DNA of 64,000 nt, taken from NCBI GenBank assembly GCA_013396655.1, contig WBMV01004350.1, positions 1 through 64,000 on the forward strand, in the 5' to 3' direction. Below the pieces are notes generated by a model. It worked only from the letters and a program-made list of their open reading frames with translations. It ran no database searches and was not told the origin of the DNA. Shown piece after piece: positions 1 through 14,630 of the stretch. Numbering within the stretch: the first letter of the stretch is position 1; each line of letters begins with the position of its first letter. The translations under genes were made by a program, and so were the position numbers. This DNA comes from Campylorhamphus procurvoides. Lineage: Eukaryota; Chordata; Aves; Passeriformes; Dendrocolaptidae.

Positions 1-969
1 AGTGCATTTTTAACTAGTTATACTGCATCACACTCATATCTGTGCCACATCATAGGAATAGTCAGCCAGCCTCTTGGCCTGCAGTTTGGCATGGTACCTT
101 CTCAGGCAGGAAGGCAGTGACTACGTGCTGCCTGCAGCCTGAGATCAGGGATACAAATGCCACAACATGGGAGTGTAAAGCAGAGGCAAGAAGAAGGAAT
201 GAACTCTGCATTCATCCCACTAGACTTACGCAAGTCCGGAAACATCGTGCGCAAGTCAGAACCACTGCAGGAGTCCAGAGGAGAAAGCATCTAGGCTCCA
301 CAGTGTTCACACCTTCAGTTCTGACTGCCCAGATCAGCAGACTTTCTGGGTTTTTCCCACAACGAGTTCTGTGTTTATGAGCCAATTTCAACTATAACCA
401 ACACAGGACAACAGTTATCCAAGAATAACTACATTCCTGTAAGTTTTATGACCACTGGCAACTGCATAAACTGGCATGCCCATGGTTAAAAAAGCTTCAG
501 ATTCTCCCTTGCCTGCCCAGGGTTTAATCAATCAGCACACTGGCAGCCAGTCAGCCCACACCATCAGTCACATCACATCTTCTCCACGTGGCTGCTGGGG
601 GCCATGGAAGAAAAAGTATTTGGAGGACTCAGGTCAAAAGCTTTACAGTGGTGAAGAGGTACCCCTAGAGTTACTAAGTTCAGAACATATAATTCAGCTC
701 TATGTGAAACAACTCTAGTTTTGAATGATTTCCAAAAGGAATGAGCAAATTTGATAAGCGCTATATATATATATGTAAATGTGCTCATATATGTGAGAAA
801 ATGTTAAGTTCTGTCCATGTGCAGCTAAAAATATTCATCTATTTTAGGGGTTTAACATGTCTGAGATCACTACAGAATACCTGTATTACTGATAAGCCCA
901 GTAGAAAACAGGGTGTATCTGTGCCTCCACTGGGTAAAGGGTTGCAACATTGGCTAAATCCTTACATAT

Positions 970-989
970 AAGGATTATATATAATCCTT
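970..989. repeat. Perfect 20-bp AT-rich palindrome
   Basis: AAGGATTATATATAATCCTT equals its own reverse complement. Short ACATATA words flank it on both sides. It lies about 30 bases beyond the end of the LTR-like segment and has no known function. Confidence 0.95.
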
Positions 990-1017
990 TACATATAAAA
1001 CATATAAGGGTTATCTA

Positions 1018-1440
1018 CTGAGGGGGACCAGTCACCAGATGAAACAAGAGTGGATGAAAAGCTTTATTAGTCCCGCTGCTCTGTCTCTTGGGGCTACTTA
1101 ACCACTTACCCTCTCACTCAGACTCGACCAACTCAAACCTTTCACAGCCCCTCAATTACCTGTTGAGGTTAGCTCAACAGGTAATGTGACCTGGCACACA
1201 TCAGCATCTCTGGAGCACCCATCCCTTCCTCTTCTCTCAAGTATTCACTCCTCTCCCCACAGTCTTGCCTGTTTTTCCCAGGAACACCAACACATTCCCT
1301 CCTTGGGGAAATGTTTTGCGTTGCCCTCCCTTGTGCTAGCAAGCAGATCTCAGAAAAAACAGCACTGACTCTTTCAGTGGCCATGTTGGCACATGCTAGC
1401 TTGAAGTATTTCTCAAACTGCCGTAAGGTATCAAAGCACA
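1018..1440 (-). mobile_element. Possible solo LTR of an endogenous retrovirus (boundaries uncertain)
   Basis: Read on the minus strand, the segment runs from unique-looking sequence through a perfect 13-bp hairpin at 1155-1185. It then reaches a polyadenylation signal AATAAA followed by GCTTTTCATCC, and ends near CTGGTCCCCCTCA at about 1018. This order resembles the U3, R and U5 end of an avian ERVL-type LTR. No partner LTR, primer-binding site or viral genes were seen. The 5' boundary is a guess and the family is not identified. The segment could instead be an unrelated repeat with a poly(A) signal. Confidence 0.35.
1155..1185. repeat. Perfect inverted repeat, 13-bp arms with 5-base loop
   Basis: The arm ATTACCTGTTGAG is followed by GTTAG and then its exact reverse complement CTCAACAGGTAAT. 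It would form a stable hairpin in RNA from either strand. It lies inside the LTR-like segment. Confidence 0.95.
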
Positions 1441-4436
1441 AGGTCTCAGTGGTCTAAATGCTGTCTTTCTTTCTTCTCTTAGTGATATTTGTCTTCACAG
1501 AGCTTAATGAACACAAGCAAGCACCACATATAATTATTACTACTATAGTTACTGCTAAACCATTAGGGAGATTTAACCAAGCAAAAATAAAAACTAAAGC
1601 TAATAAATTTTCCAAAATGGGTAACTGGATAACAATATGTGTTATTATAGTTAAGATTGTCCACCACTATTCTTTAAAAGTATCACCTCATAAATCACAA
1701 ATTTTAAATAAAAGTTTTCTGTGACTGGTTTTGATTCAGTGGAACTTACAGTGAGCAAAAAATCAGCAAAGAATTCTTTCAGAAAACAGTGGAGGAAAAG
1801 GTACAGATTTGCCCAGTCAGTAAATTTTACTCATTTGCACATCTGTCTAGTTAGTTCTGGTGTCTCATGGGGTTAAAAATAGGAAGAGTGGTCACAACAG
1901 AAGTGAAAGCAATACATAGCTATACATAAAGACTTCACTAAATATAGTTAAACAGTAACCAATGGATATTCATAATGAATTATGCTCAGAACTCCAAAGC
2001 TTATCCCAGAGCCTTCTTGATGTTCCACCTGTATCAAATATGTTCCCAAAGTGTTGTTAGTCTCAGGAAAAATATCCAGTTCCACAGAAATCACAGTAAC
2101 ATTGATAGCTCTGCATTTTATAAACATATTATTTAGCCTCAAAAGATGGTAGAACATGATATTCTTGAAATCCTCACTTTCACTATGTTCTGTTCAGCTT
2201 CCCCTCACTTTCACTTGGGTTGAAGTTTCATTTCACAGTCTTTGTTAACAAACAATGCCACACGCTGCTAATTTGAGAGGCTCCATTTTACAAGTTAGAT
2301 AGCTGATCATTTGTTACAATGTGAATATAGTTAAGTTTTGTTAATTCATCTTTTTTAGTGTTGGGGTTTTTTTAAGGGAAATTTAAGATAAAAGCCCACT
2401 ATATTATGTCATCATTCCTCACTTGTGAAATGCCAGAATTCAGAAGTTAGAATAAACTTTGTGTCAGGCTCATCATTCAAACCTTTCCTGTGCCTATGTA
2501 TCATCTCATCACTAGTAACGTGAATGCACGCTACACTATTCTAAGGGCTGTCTTAGCAGGGCCACAATGTACACATTTCATGTGGGAAAAAAAAACCCAC
2601 CCTACACTTTCTACTCTCTATGAAAGTGTGATTTTAAAACCTGCTAAAGAACAGTTAATGCATGAGATGTAGAGTTATTACTTACTTTTTTTTTTAACTA
2701 CAGTTTAAAACACAAAAATTAAGATATCCACATAAATGCAGACCAGTCAGGTATCATAAGCAGTTTCCACATATTCCACTGTCTTTTTTAAGTATTTCTT
2801 TTTTTTACATATATTATTGATATTATATAGATCACTGTTAAAAACAGCAGTTCTCCTTCTGTCTGAAAAGTTTATAGCCAAATGCTTCCAAATTCCTACT
2901 GGAAGAAACACCATCATAGAAACACCATTATTCCAGCTGGTGCTTTCAGATCTTGTCAGAAAGGCAGGCATCTGAGCTTTACACTCCCCCAGAATTAGAA
3001 AGTACAAAGTATATAAATCACCAAAATATATAAAGCACCAACATGAGTTAAATATTACTATACCATAATGATTTATGTATGTATTTATTTTTGCATCATT
3101 CCTGTAAATTTCTTACAATAGTTGATCTGCTTTGAAATCAGCATGAGCAAAACAGACAAGACCTGAAGTCAGACTGAAATAAGTATCATCTTCAGGTAAC
3201 CTAACCTCCCTCCAGCTCCCTTCTCAACACCACAGCCCCTCAGTTTTTATTGTTTCATGCAGGCAGAGGCTTAGATAACAAACTAACATTACAGTGACTA
3301 TTCCTTTTATAATAGCTCACAGAGAAAAAACAATATTTATTTTATGCTTACATTTATTTTCATGAAAATGGCCAAGTGCAGCCTAGCAGCTCTATCTTCT
3401 GCAGTTGACAGCAAGAACTGTGTTGCCTCAGGAATGGCTTAAGAATAATGAATAAAACATGAGCTCTAGAGAAATGGGCATTAAACAAGATCAAACCCAC
3501 ATATTCTATATGCTGATGTGTACAAAATAAAATACTGACAAATCTGGATGAGAAAATTAAAGAACACGTGCCTAGCCAGACTCCTTCATCACCACCAATT
3601 GTTTCCACAGTTTACATCCTATTCAGGCTCTAGCATAACTTTTCAGAAAAAAAAAAAAAAGGCAACTCACAATAACTGTAGCAATTATTCCAACCGGGAA
3701 CACCACTCAGATTCTTACAGTGCTGGTTTTTCTAAAACAGAAACCTCACACTTTGGAGGTAGGATTCCACACATGTCTATAGTGCACAAATCTTAGATGT
3801 GACTGTAAAGATAACAGAAACAGGCAGGCTGATAGTTCAATTCATCACAGGAGGGCATGTAAGGTCATTCACGAACTGTGTGGTTTATGTCTGTTATATG
3901 CATATATATGCTCGCTTACAGTGTTGCATCACATCTGTTGCTTCACACAAGCACACTCATGAACTCCACTCCTCAACTTTTCCAGCGAACAACCCAGAAC
4001 CTTGTGCAACAGACCATACCTGTGACAATGCCATTTAACATGCTCTCAATGTATGCAAACAGCAAAGAGAGAACTCTAAAACGTACCACTATAGTACCCA
4101 TGTAACACTGCACAAAAGAGCAATTCATAAAATCACCTTATCTATGGTTAAAACACTGCTGCAGTGTCCTCCACGTAAGTTACACTGCCCTGATAACATT
4201 TAAAAAATTCTTACTAGTTATGTTACTTTGTTGGAGTCAAAGGATAACTTAGCTAGGATTGGTATAGGTACAGCATTTATTACACAAGAGTTTGCAGAGT
4301 TTACTTCCTAAAGCAACTTCATATCAGATTCTCTGGATACCAAAACCAACTAATAAACCTCTAATGTTGCCACAGCAGCATTGACAATGCTTGGCTTAAA
4401 CCTACAAAAGAAAACAAAAAAGAACAAAAACCCCAA

Positions 4437-4460
4437 CACACACACACACACACACACACA
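4437..4460. repeat. (CA)12 microsatellite
   Basis: Twelve uninterrupted CA units occur in intronic sequence. This is the clearest dinucleotide microsatellite in the window. Confidence 0.97.
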
Positions 4461-7400
4461 CTCACTTCCTAATGTTAGAAGCACTAAACACAATACAAAT
4501 ATGTCAGTATACAGGATGCTTCCTGAATGACTCCAAGAAAAAGTGAGATAACACCAAATTTTAATATGTTTCTTTCAGTGCAGTGCTTGCACTAGATATG
4601 ATTACACTGTTAGTAATGACATACATAAAATTTCAAGACAGAATAGTGATTTGTTATCAGTCAATAAAACTGTTGCAAAAAAAAACCTGTGACCATGGTT
4701 ACATACAACATCAGCATTCAACGAACACACTGCACCTGCTGGAGGTAAAACCAGTGATTTACTAAGAACAGGAGAAGAAAAACAGTATTTAGGAGAAGAA
4801 TCAACTATAACACATGCCTTTTTTTTTAATTTAGTCTTGTTTGGCATGCCAGCAAATGTAACAAAAAGGCTTCTCATCATAACACAAATTATTAACTCCC
4901 AGACAGACAGCAAGCAACATCATATGAACATCTCCCCATGCCACACAGAGAGACGTAAGAACAATCCCAATACATCAGATCCGGGAGTAGCCATCAAAGG
5001 ATTCATGCCAGCTCCTGGGAGTCAGGGAAACCCCCACTACAAACTTCAGTGAGAGTAAGGTTCTGCTCATGCTTGTTGTAATACTGGTTCTGTGCTTCAC
5101 TGCCAAAACACACACTTTCTTGACAGCAAATATAAATTTTCGTTAGGCTTACAATTTTACACTGATCAATATTATAACATACTAAATCAGATTGGTCTTA
5201 ACACAAATAGGAATCTAATTAAACCAGGACCAGCAGAGCCCCCAGCAGAGGATACATTGTTCAGCTTCCTTTATTTTTGCAAATACGGATATTCCAATCA
5301 CCTGCCAGTGCCAATGTGCACTGCTAAATGGGAAGACAAGTTTGAAGCTCAGCACTGGCCTTTTGATTTTCTGCTTGGAAACACAAAAGCAGTAGCTCTT
5401 AGTATGTGATCCAGCTACACAACACCTCAAGCACCACATGCACACTCTTCTAGCAGCTGATTTAAGAACCAGGAAATCTTTGGGTGATTGACATTTAGCT
5501 TACCTAGACATAAACAACACTAAAAAGAAAAAAATGAGAGAATGCAAAGCAAACCACAAAGGACAGTCTGAACATAACAGAAAAAATCTATTTGAAATTA
5601 AAATATACCCCTGGGAAACAGGGAACAAGCCCACTAGAAGTATACTATATGTAAGAAGTATAGAATCAGGATCTCACAGTTCACAAACAGTTCTGTTCTT
5701 CAGATATTTCTGATTAAGGCTATTTCAACTAAGTTAGATAGTCAGAAAGGGGGGAATAAGTTTGTCCATCAGCCACTGTGAGGTTAGGAAAATATGCACT
5801 TAGCTAGATACAGGATAACAAGGGAGAAAGAAGTAAATATTCAAAAATGTTGTCAAAAAACTATTGATGTACATACAAAAAGAACAAGCAACAAAGGATT
5901 AGTCTACAAAATCGGTTATAAACAAGAACAGTGGCACACCATTATTTAAGTGTGGGGAAGAACGCAATATTCCTCTCTTGTCAATTGTGCTTTGTAAGTA
6001 TATTGTTTGGGATTTTTTACTTCCTGTACAAGAGACATGACATTTTATAACTACACCTATTCACACTTTCCATAACTTAACTCAGCACAGTGCATAATGT
6101 TGTTCACGGCAAAATAAAAATTCTGATTTTCTTTGCAAGTAGGTTCAGTTCAGCAGGATCAAATTTATAACATTAATAAATCACCAAAACCCAAGATAGC
6201 ATCTCAAAACAGTGTAATATATAAGCCTTAGTTATGTTTTACAAACACATTAATCATGAACAGATTGAACAGGCCTACAGTAAAGCAATTCTTCATCCGC
6301 ATCCATCCGAATTCCTTTCAATGGGCGACAAAACATTCTCAAATCAATATTCTACAGTATTTCCACCATGTTTCAACAAAGCTGTTCAAAAGACCCTGGT
6401 CTTCAAAGTAATTTTTCAGACATTTAGACACATACAAAACATCAGTCAAGGCATGACATACACTGCCTCTGCAACCACTGTAAAAAATTCCTGTGGCACT
6501 GCTGAATTTCCAAAGCAAAATGAGCTACAAATCCAATCTGTACCTACGTTAGCACAGCCTGCCCAGGAGTGGATTTCCAGACCAATCTGATTAGAAGGAT
6601 TCAGCATTCATACTTCTAATAATTAGGTGAATTTTATTTCAAACTCTATCTGATCTGGACCAAATCTCCTTCTTAAGCTAGAATGCTAAAGTGCACATCC
6701 CAGTTTTGTTTAGTCTGGAAATAATTCAGCTAATGGACAGATGCTCTGTTGGACCATCTTCTGATCTGAATCAAGAACTAATGAAAACAAATAGGACAGT
6801 AACCTCATAAGGTTTGAGTTGGGAGATCATCAGAAAGAAGACTTTTAAAAGGCAATCTTACAAGGGGAAAGGGCTCCAGAGGGTAAAATTGCCTGGGAAA
6901 GAATGAAAATGGATCTTGGAAAGTACTATACACAATGCAGAAATGCAAGAAAAAGTGAGAAAAAACATATATAGGGCAGATGCAGATAATTAATATGGGT
7001 GCTTTTTTATTAGAGGAAAAAAGAGATCTTATTATGCTACTCTTCAACGTATTCTCATTAACATGTCATGAAATCTTAAATTTAATGCTAAATAAACTTA
7101 CAGCAAAGCTCAGGCTAGAGGTGGAATGCAGACAAGCTACTGCTCAGTAATGATTAATACACCATTTAATTGATCTGCTTAGTGCAAACTAAATGCAATT
7201 TCTTAAGAAAAGCATAATGCATATATATAAAAATAAGTGAAATTCAAAAATAAAATTAACTTACACCTTATTTTTATTCATGTATGTTTTCATATTTATT
7301 CTCCTTGAAAAAATAAACTACTACTGTAAACTTCACCTCCAACAGAGTTGCTTAAAGAATGAGTAAAGAAAATTATTTGATTAAACTGGCTCAGCCCATT

Positions 7401-9503
7401 TTTTTTACCTGAACCTAACCTCAACTTTTCATCTAGAGAAAAAATAGTCAAATGTTTGCCATGAATCCAGATCAGAATCTTGTTTTTAATAGGCAATTAG
7501 GTATTTCTGAGAGCAGGCAATAGTAATAAGAAACTATTTTGCAGCCATAACCGTCTTCTGCTTTCAGCAAAAGCTGTAATAGTGAAAACAGGAAAAGGCT
7601 TAAGCTAGCCCAATTCAATAAGAAATACAAGAAAGTGCAATAATAGTTTTCACAGCTGAAGATCTGTGCAAGGGTTCTAAGTCAGCTCTGTAAGAGGAAA
7701 GCACTGTAAGATGATCAGGAAACTGAAGCTCTTATTGCTAAGTTTAAAAGACAAAAATAAATTTTTTTCCCAATTAAAAAAAAAAAATCACAAAATACAA
7801 ATCAAAAATCAGAATAAGCATAGAAAATCCTTAAAGAAGTAAAGCACTTTCTCCGTAACATGGAAAAAAAATTAAGGTTAAAAACTCAGGCCAGAAGTGG
7901 TGAGACCCACATCAATCTCCTTTTGATTGAAGGCCATTAAATTTACAGAATCCCACATATTTACAGATCAATTATGGAAACTTCATTATTTGATGTCCTG
8001 CCCAGTAACACAGTCAATCCAGACAGTGTTTCTTGATAATACTTAAGATACCCTAGTCTCAAAGACAGGATGATTGTTGCTGTCTTCCCCTATATCCATT
8101 CCTTCCTCCCTCTCTTGAAACCTTAATATTTTCAGTAGCAAAGATATTTTTATAGCCTTTTTTGACCCAATGTCTAAGACAAAAAATATTTAAGGGCATA
8201 TCTCTATTTCTGGGAGGATTCCCACCTACTTTCAAAAAAAAGAATTACTCAGTTCAAGCATCTGTGATGCTTAAGCAATCTACTGTACAGCATTTTATTT
8301 CTGTGCAAGAAATTCAGCTGAAATTTTCAGTAATGCCTAAAGGAAATCAGCTGCTCTTTTCTCACTACCCTTTAAAAACAAAAAAAAAAAAAAAATCTTG
8401 CCTCCTTTCTCTTATATACCTTTTGCTTACGAGTCCAGCAGGCAGGAGAGAAGAAAAAAAATAAAGCCACTCTGACCTATGATGTGCCAAATCCAATAAT
8501 CTTCAAAACTGTCAACACAACAATTCTATGAGTACCTCCAAACCAATCTAGCAGTTTTAGGGAGGATTTCTGCTATACTGTAATCTGTAAGATCCCCCTC
8601 AGATCAGAGTTAAACCAGTGTCCTAACCAGGGTGCCCGTGGGCTTGACCACACAAGCATTGGAACAAGCCTTAAACAAAGTTCTTTACCAGAAATCTAGG
8701 ACTCTTTCTACAGTCCCCATTCTTTAGAAATCAATGTAACTCCTACTACACCTGGAACAAAGATATGATACATAAAATATTGGAATCGGCTGAAACTATA
8801 TTAGTGGATGCAACAGAATCCTACAACCTTGAATTTGATTTATTCCTCCCTCACCCACTTCCTGTCCTCAAGTCTGTCATCTAACAAAACACTGCTTACA
8901 GACACAGAATCTGTATTTCATAATAAAAATGGGGGACTCCACATAAACCCCAAACTTTTTGAATTATTAGAAAATAACACAACTCCACAGTCAATTTTAG
9001 ACTCGTCCAGTTATTCTTATACTGCCTAAGTGATAATGATCAGCTTGATTCTCCAAATCATCAAGGAATACTCTTAAAGGTTTTCATACAATGGTAAAAC
9101 GGTGTTCAACTGAGCCACAGATGGTAAAAAACTCAATCTTTCTTGTATTTAACTTCATCTTAAATGTCTTCCTAGTCTTTAATCCAAAACTAAATAAAAA
9201 GGCAGTGAAAGCCTACAGGTCATCTACACCAACATAAGCATCAGTCTATCTCAAAGTAAAGGCTGCCAAACAACTGGGGTAAGCTTAACATGCTTTACAT
9301 GCTTAACATCTATAGCTGCCGTTCTCTCACACACTTCCAGGATATAAAACAGCACAGGCTCAGGTTTGAAATGCATTAAAACAAACAACCATCCATTATT
9401 CTAAACTAGATCTCTGCTTATAAAACCTTTGTTTCCCAAAATCCTGTAACACTCTATTCTTTCCTGAAAGATGACTGTTTTCACTCAGCCCGGCAAAAGA
9501 TTT

Positions 9504-9517
9504 GTCCATATATGGAC
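9504..9517. promoter_or_regulatory. CArG-box palindrome (candidate SRF site)
   Basis: GTCCATATATGGAC is a perfect palindrome. It contains CCATATATGG at 9506-9515, an exact match to the SRF consensus CC(A/T)6GG. The surrounding stretch of about 9470-9740 has more CpG than neighbouring intron. Binding is not shown. Confidence 0.4.
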
Positions 9518-12500
9518 AACCCTGAAGACAACAAATGGCTCTTTTCCCAGTCTATTATCAAGCCAGGAAATTAGACTGCCTGAGGTACTCTGCCTTACTT
9601 ACTCGGTTCAGAGCGGAGAGGAAACATTCTTGAGTTCGTTAATCATCCATTTTCACACGAAGGTGAACGGATGCTTTTCCTTTACAGCTTTAGCAGTAAT
9701 CAGCACCACCAATTATATGGAAGATTAAAGTCCTCGCACAGCCATGGGAGATAACAGAGTGCTAACGATGACAGTGAAAGTTACAGGGCAGACACCTGTG
9801 TCCTCTAGGGCTTGGTGGAGGGGAGAAAAAAAAGTAAAATTAAAATTTAGAATAAAAATAAATGTCACATATCAATAAATTCTGCAACACCAAAAGAGTG
9901 GAAATAGGAAAAAAGCAAAATCCCTGTCTGTTTTTAGTAATGCCTCAGCTATTTCCTTGCCATTCCTAATATTTAAATCCAGTTCTACATAAACCTACAG
10001 TCTGAAGAACGCTATGGATATGAAACCCTTTGCTCTCTGATACTCAAATGCCTGTAAAACTCTTTTGCCTTTCCATGCATAACTTACAGTCGAACTCACT
10101 ATCTTTAGTCAGGGAAAAAAAATATATATGAGGAACCTATACACTGAAAAGCTCTGAAAAACAGGTTCGAGACCCAGAGGTTAAGACTTTCTAAACGGCC
10201 AAGAAATTTCATCCTCCTTTCCCACTGGAAATCCCGCAAAGAAACCCCTCTCACTGAGTCAGCTCAGCTGCCTAGAAACTTAGTGGTGGGCAGTCTTTGC
10301 CTTTTTAAGCTACATCAAAGGAAATGATTGAGGAAGCATTAAAACCTAAGTGCACCATAAAAGGTATCTACCAGAAAACTAGCTGCTATTTGCAATAAAG
10401 AACGTGTTATTCAACAATAACAAACCACCACAGTCCCTATATACTCTCAACATATAGAGAAAAGGAATGTATCATAATAAATATGAACAAAAGTTGGTAT
10501 TTCAGCTCCTCAGAAGCTGTCAGAACTTCTTTCAGAAACTTGAGTAGGTGGGACTGTGTCTTCTCAATGGAAAAATATGAACTGATGTGTCATAATCTAT
10601 TTATGTTTTGTTGGTATTTTTTTAAATCTTCTGCCAGAAAGTTCCTTATTGCCCCTTCCATTTCTTGATGTCCCAATTGTCTTTTCAGCTATGTTTATTT
10701 TCTGATTGGCAAGGAAACTATGAAATTCTATCTTGTTTTTTTTTATATGCTTTCTTGCTCTTTTCCGTTTTCCTCCTATTAAGACATCCTGTGGCATGTT
10801 AGTCTCTCAAAGTACACTTTGCAATGGAACCAAGCAGCCCTTTAATGCTGCCAGCATTAGTCAAGGGAATAAATAGCTGAAAGATGGCTACTTAAAGGAG
10901 TCACAGAACTGTAACCACTAGATATCCATCCCTAACATTTCTCGAAAAAGATCATGGGTATCTGTAAAACTAGTAATCTCATTCATTTGACAGCTGCACT
11001 TTCTTGATAAAGCTGTCAGCATGGAAGCAGGTGTTTGGTCTTTCTGAGGAAAGTCTCTTCTGAAATGAAGTTGTGATGGGATAATAAACAAAAAACACCC
11101 ACTTAAGATACTGCATCTACTAGAAGGCTGTGGTAGGAATCAATTAATAAAGCTTATGACAAGTTTTGGAAGCAGGAAAGGCCACTAAAAGCTCTCTCAT
11201 CCTTTCAGCAGGTAGTCCTAATAGGGGAGTCACCAAGAATGCCATCTCTGTATTTTAGGAGGCTATGAACACAGTTTTAATTGTTAAAAATACTGCTACC
11301 AGTGCTTGGTAGTACCCTATGTCCTTCCCTAGCTTTCATCAGATGCCCACCTTCTACATGTATGATACATGGGAATTTTACTAATGTATTGTACTTTTGT
11401 CAAGAAAAATACATTCACCATAAGTCTAAACCGAAATCATGCATAAATGAAAATCATCAAGGGAAAGGAGCAAGCGACCAAGTGAAACTGCAGCAGTTCT
11501 AGCAGTTTGCAGTTTAACAACAGCATTTAAAAGCACTGTTTCCCTTCCTCCTTTTATCCATTAAATCAGTCAGATGAAGGGTTATTTCATCCATGCAACA
11601 CAGTAGTCCACTTCAAATTGCCACAGCACTGAAAAACAAGTGTTGCCTACATGCAATTATGTAAATACCAAAATAAAAGCTGTAGAATGGTAAACTAGTT
11701 TACAATCACAGTTTGGACTCCAGTTTCTCATCCATTACCAGCACTTTTTCCTCACCACAGCCTCAGAAACAGCAACTACCACTGATTTTCATAAAGCTTA
11801 TTAAAGATGTCACAAGCCCATTTGTTGAGTCAAGGAATGTCTCTGAAACATCAAAAAAAAAAAAAAAACCAACAAAAAGTCCAGAAAATTAAACTGAATT
11901 CAAGCCAAAGGTAGCAAGTGCCTGTGTATGAACTACTGCTGTGGGCCGAGTTCAAAGGGTAAAGGGACTTAAATATGCTGCAAAGCAGACATTCATTTTC
12001 TGAAATGCAGCAACTTCCTGCTTTCCACTTTCAATAGAGAAAAACTCAGTTATATATAATGAACTAAAACATGCTGGGATGTCAAATATTCTTGTTTAGG
12101 CAGTTCCACTGTGCTCTTCAAAACCTGGAATTAAGTTAATGGAATTAATTATTCTTATTCAAATCATTATCCCAGCAGCTTTTTACTGTGTATATTAGGG
12201 AGGTTTGATGGTCTGCTTCCACAAGTGTCCCAAAAAATAAAAATTATGCTGACAGACTTTTAGCCCTGAACATTGCACAACTAGCTGGAAGACAAGCAAA
12301 GAAGAGTGGGTCTACAGCATCTGGTCAAAACCATCTCTAAGCTCTAACATTCCAGCTGCTACAGGACCAGCATTGTCCTTAACAACTCTCTTGCCACAAA
12401 CCCTGTGGGCATGAGAAGTCTGTTTCAAGTCCAAAGGGCAACTTACATTCAGAAATATACCTCTAGTGTATTTCACAGTTGGTGCCTCTTTTTACAATAG

Positions 12501-14630
12501 GTATTTAGTATTTTGTTTTCATTAAAAGTTTCACAAAAATATCACAATCCATTCATAAGCAAAACACGAGTTGCCATCTCCACATCCCCAAGCTTCAGGT
12601 CAGCAAAGACCCTATTTTTTATCACAGGGCAGTTAGTGAAGGAAAGCTGTTTTTCATTTTCTGTCAGACACACACATAAAAAGAAATCAGCTGCAGAGCT
12701 GTGTAGAAGTTTCATTACAAAAACCCATCACAGCTTACAATTCCCTCCTTTCCCTTGATTTCCATTTTTTTATAAACACAAAATGCAGGTCATGCCCTTA
12801 AGCTTCTGCCAGTGTATGATTTTACAGAAAGGCCATGTGAAAAACTCAGTGGCTCAATAGGAATTAAATGGCCAAAGAAACCAAATAGGATGATAGTTGT
12901 TTCAGATGAGATTGCTCTTTAGTAGTAAGTGAGTGTATCAATATCGTAAAAAACTTTCACCAGTTGAATATACCTTATTCATTAGTTCAGACCACCTGAC
13001 AGTGTGCTTCTACGTTCATTTTCCTGAAATCTGTCTTCCAGTCTTCCTTTATTCACCAATGAGTTTAGAGACACAACACTCCACTTAAAAGAATAAAGAT
13101 CTATATGGCAAGGAAAAGAAAAACAAAACCCACACCACCACCTATGTACAGTTTTCAACTGTGGATCCAGCTCCTGTCTAGAGAGTTTTATTGGGATTTG
13201 AGCAGCAAATTTATCTTTGACCTGAAAAAATGAACACCCACAAAAGGACCATAAAGAATAGTATAAGTAGAATAAGTATCTTCCAGCTGTTAAAAAAACA
13301 TACTTTGCTTTATTTTACAAATTAATTTATCCCACTGTTCTTAAACTATTTGCAGAAGTTTTCTTCGGCTAAATTTATGCAGTTAAGCATAAAAAAAAAA
13401 AATCAGGCATTGAGTCTTCTGTGCTTCAGCATACAGAATTAACATCTGTCTCTCTGGTCGCCATTCCCTTCCTGTCAAAGTAGACACGAGGTTCAGCCCA
13501 TGGCTTTCAAACTTCCTTGAAATTATGGGCTAGAAAATAGCACAGGGAATTACCCGTAACACAATTATGTAACATAATTACTATTACTTTTAATAATACA
13601 GATCCATTAGAGTATTATTATGACCAAGACGGGGGGAACCTTTGCTAGTCATTTTTTCTTCCATATCTGCATATGCAAGCAACTGGCAGAGTGCCTAAAA
13701 AGTTCTACAAAACTTTTCCCAACAAATCATGCAGGTCTGTCTGAAGCCTAAGAACATCTTGGGGATAAAAGTGTACACAGGAAGGGCTTTTTTACTTGCT
13801 TTTTGTTTGGTTGGTTGTTTTATTTGGGTTTTTATATTGGCTGTATGTTTTCCCACCCCTTATGCCATCATTGCCTTAAATACAGCAAAAAGCAGCTAAA
13901 GTTACTAAGGATCACATCTCTACTCCTCTGCTAGGAGTAGATCCCCACCAAAACCAAGGTTATACAAGAATAACTAAGAGAAGGCTCTTTCCTTTGAAGC
14001 GCTTTTGATGATACTTCTGGTCACAAATTTATTACATGTCATACAAATTATCACTAAGGCAAACTTCTATGTGCTAAATTCTAACAATTGTGACCAGATT
14101 AAAACATTTGGGCACCCCAAGCATTCAAACCAACCACTTGTATAGCATGGAGCTCATGTTCTTCCAAATACTGCCATAACTTATCTTTTGTGAAGTCAAC
14201 ACAGAGGAAGCCAAAGTCAAAAAATTAGACTGTGTTCCATTAGTCAAAATACAATATTCAGTCATAGACACTGAACATTCCTCAAGTGATGAAAGGTAGT
14301 ATCAGATTAAATGAAGTTTTAGGGAAAATGTTTAAAATAACATATAAGACAGCAAAGTGATTTGGCTTAAACATCTGCAGTTGCAGTCTACGGGATCAAA
14401 GTGATACTGTTTCAATTTAATGCATTTCAGTTTCCAAGACAGACTGAGAGGAAACAATGCATCTTCATCAGAAATACATTCTTGACAGGAATAATACATA
14501 TTAGATAAATCCTGGCGAGTAATATGCATTAGATACATATTTAGCCTATTTGAAGAATTTATCTATCAAGTCCATCCAGCTTTATACACCTAGCCCCTAC
14601 TGCCATATCAATTGTGTTGATCCCCTGTTT

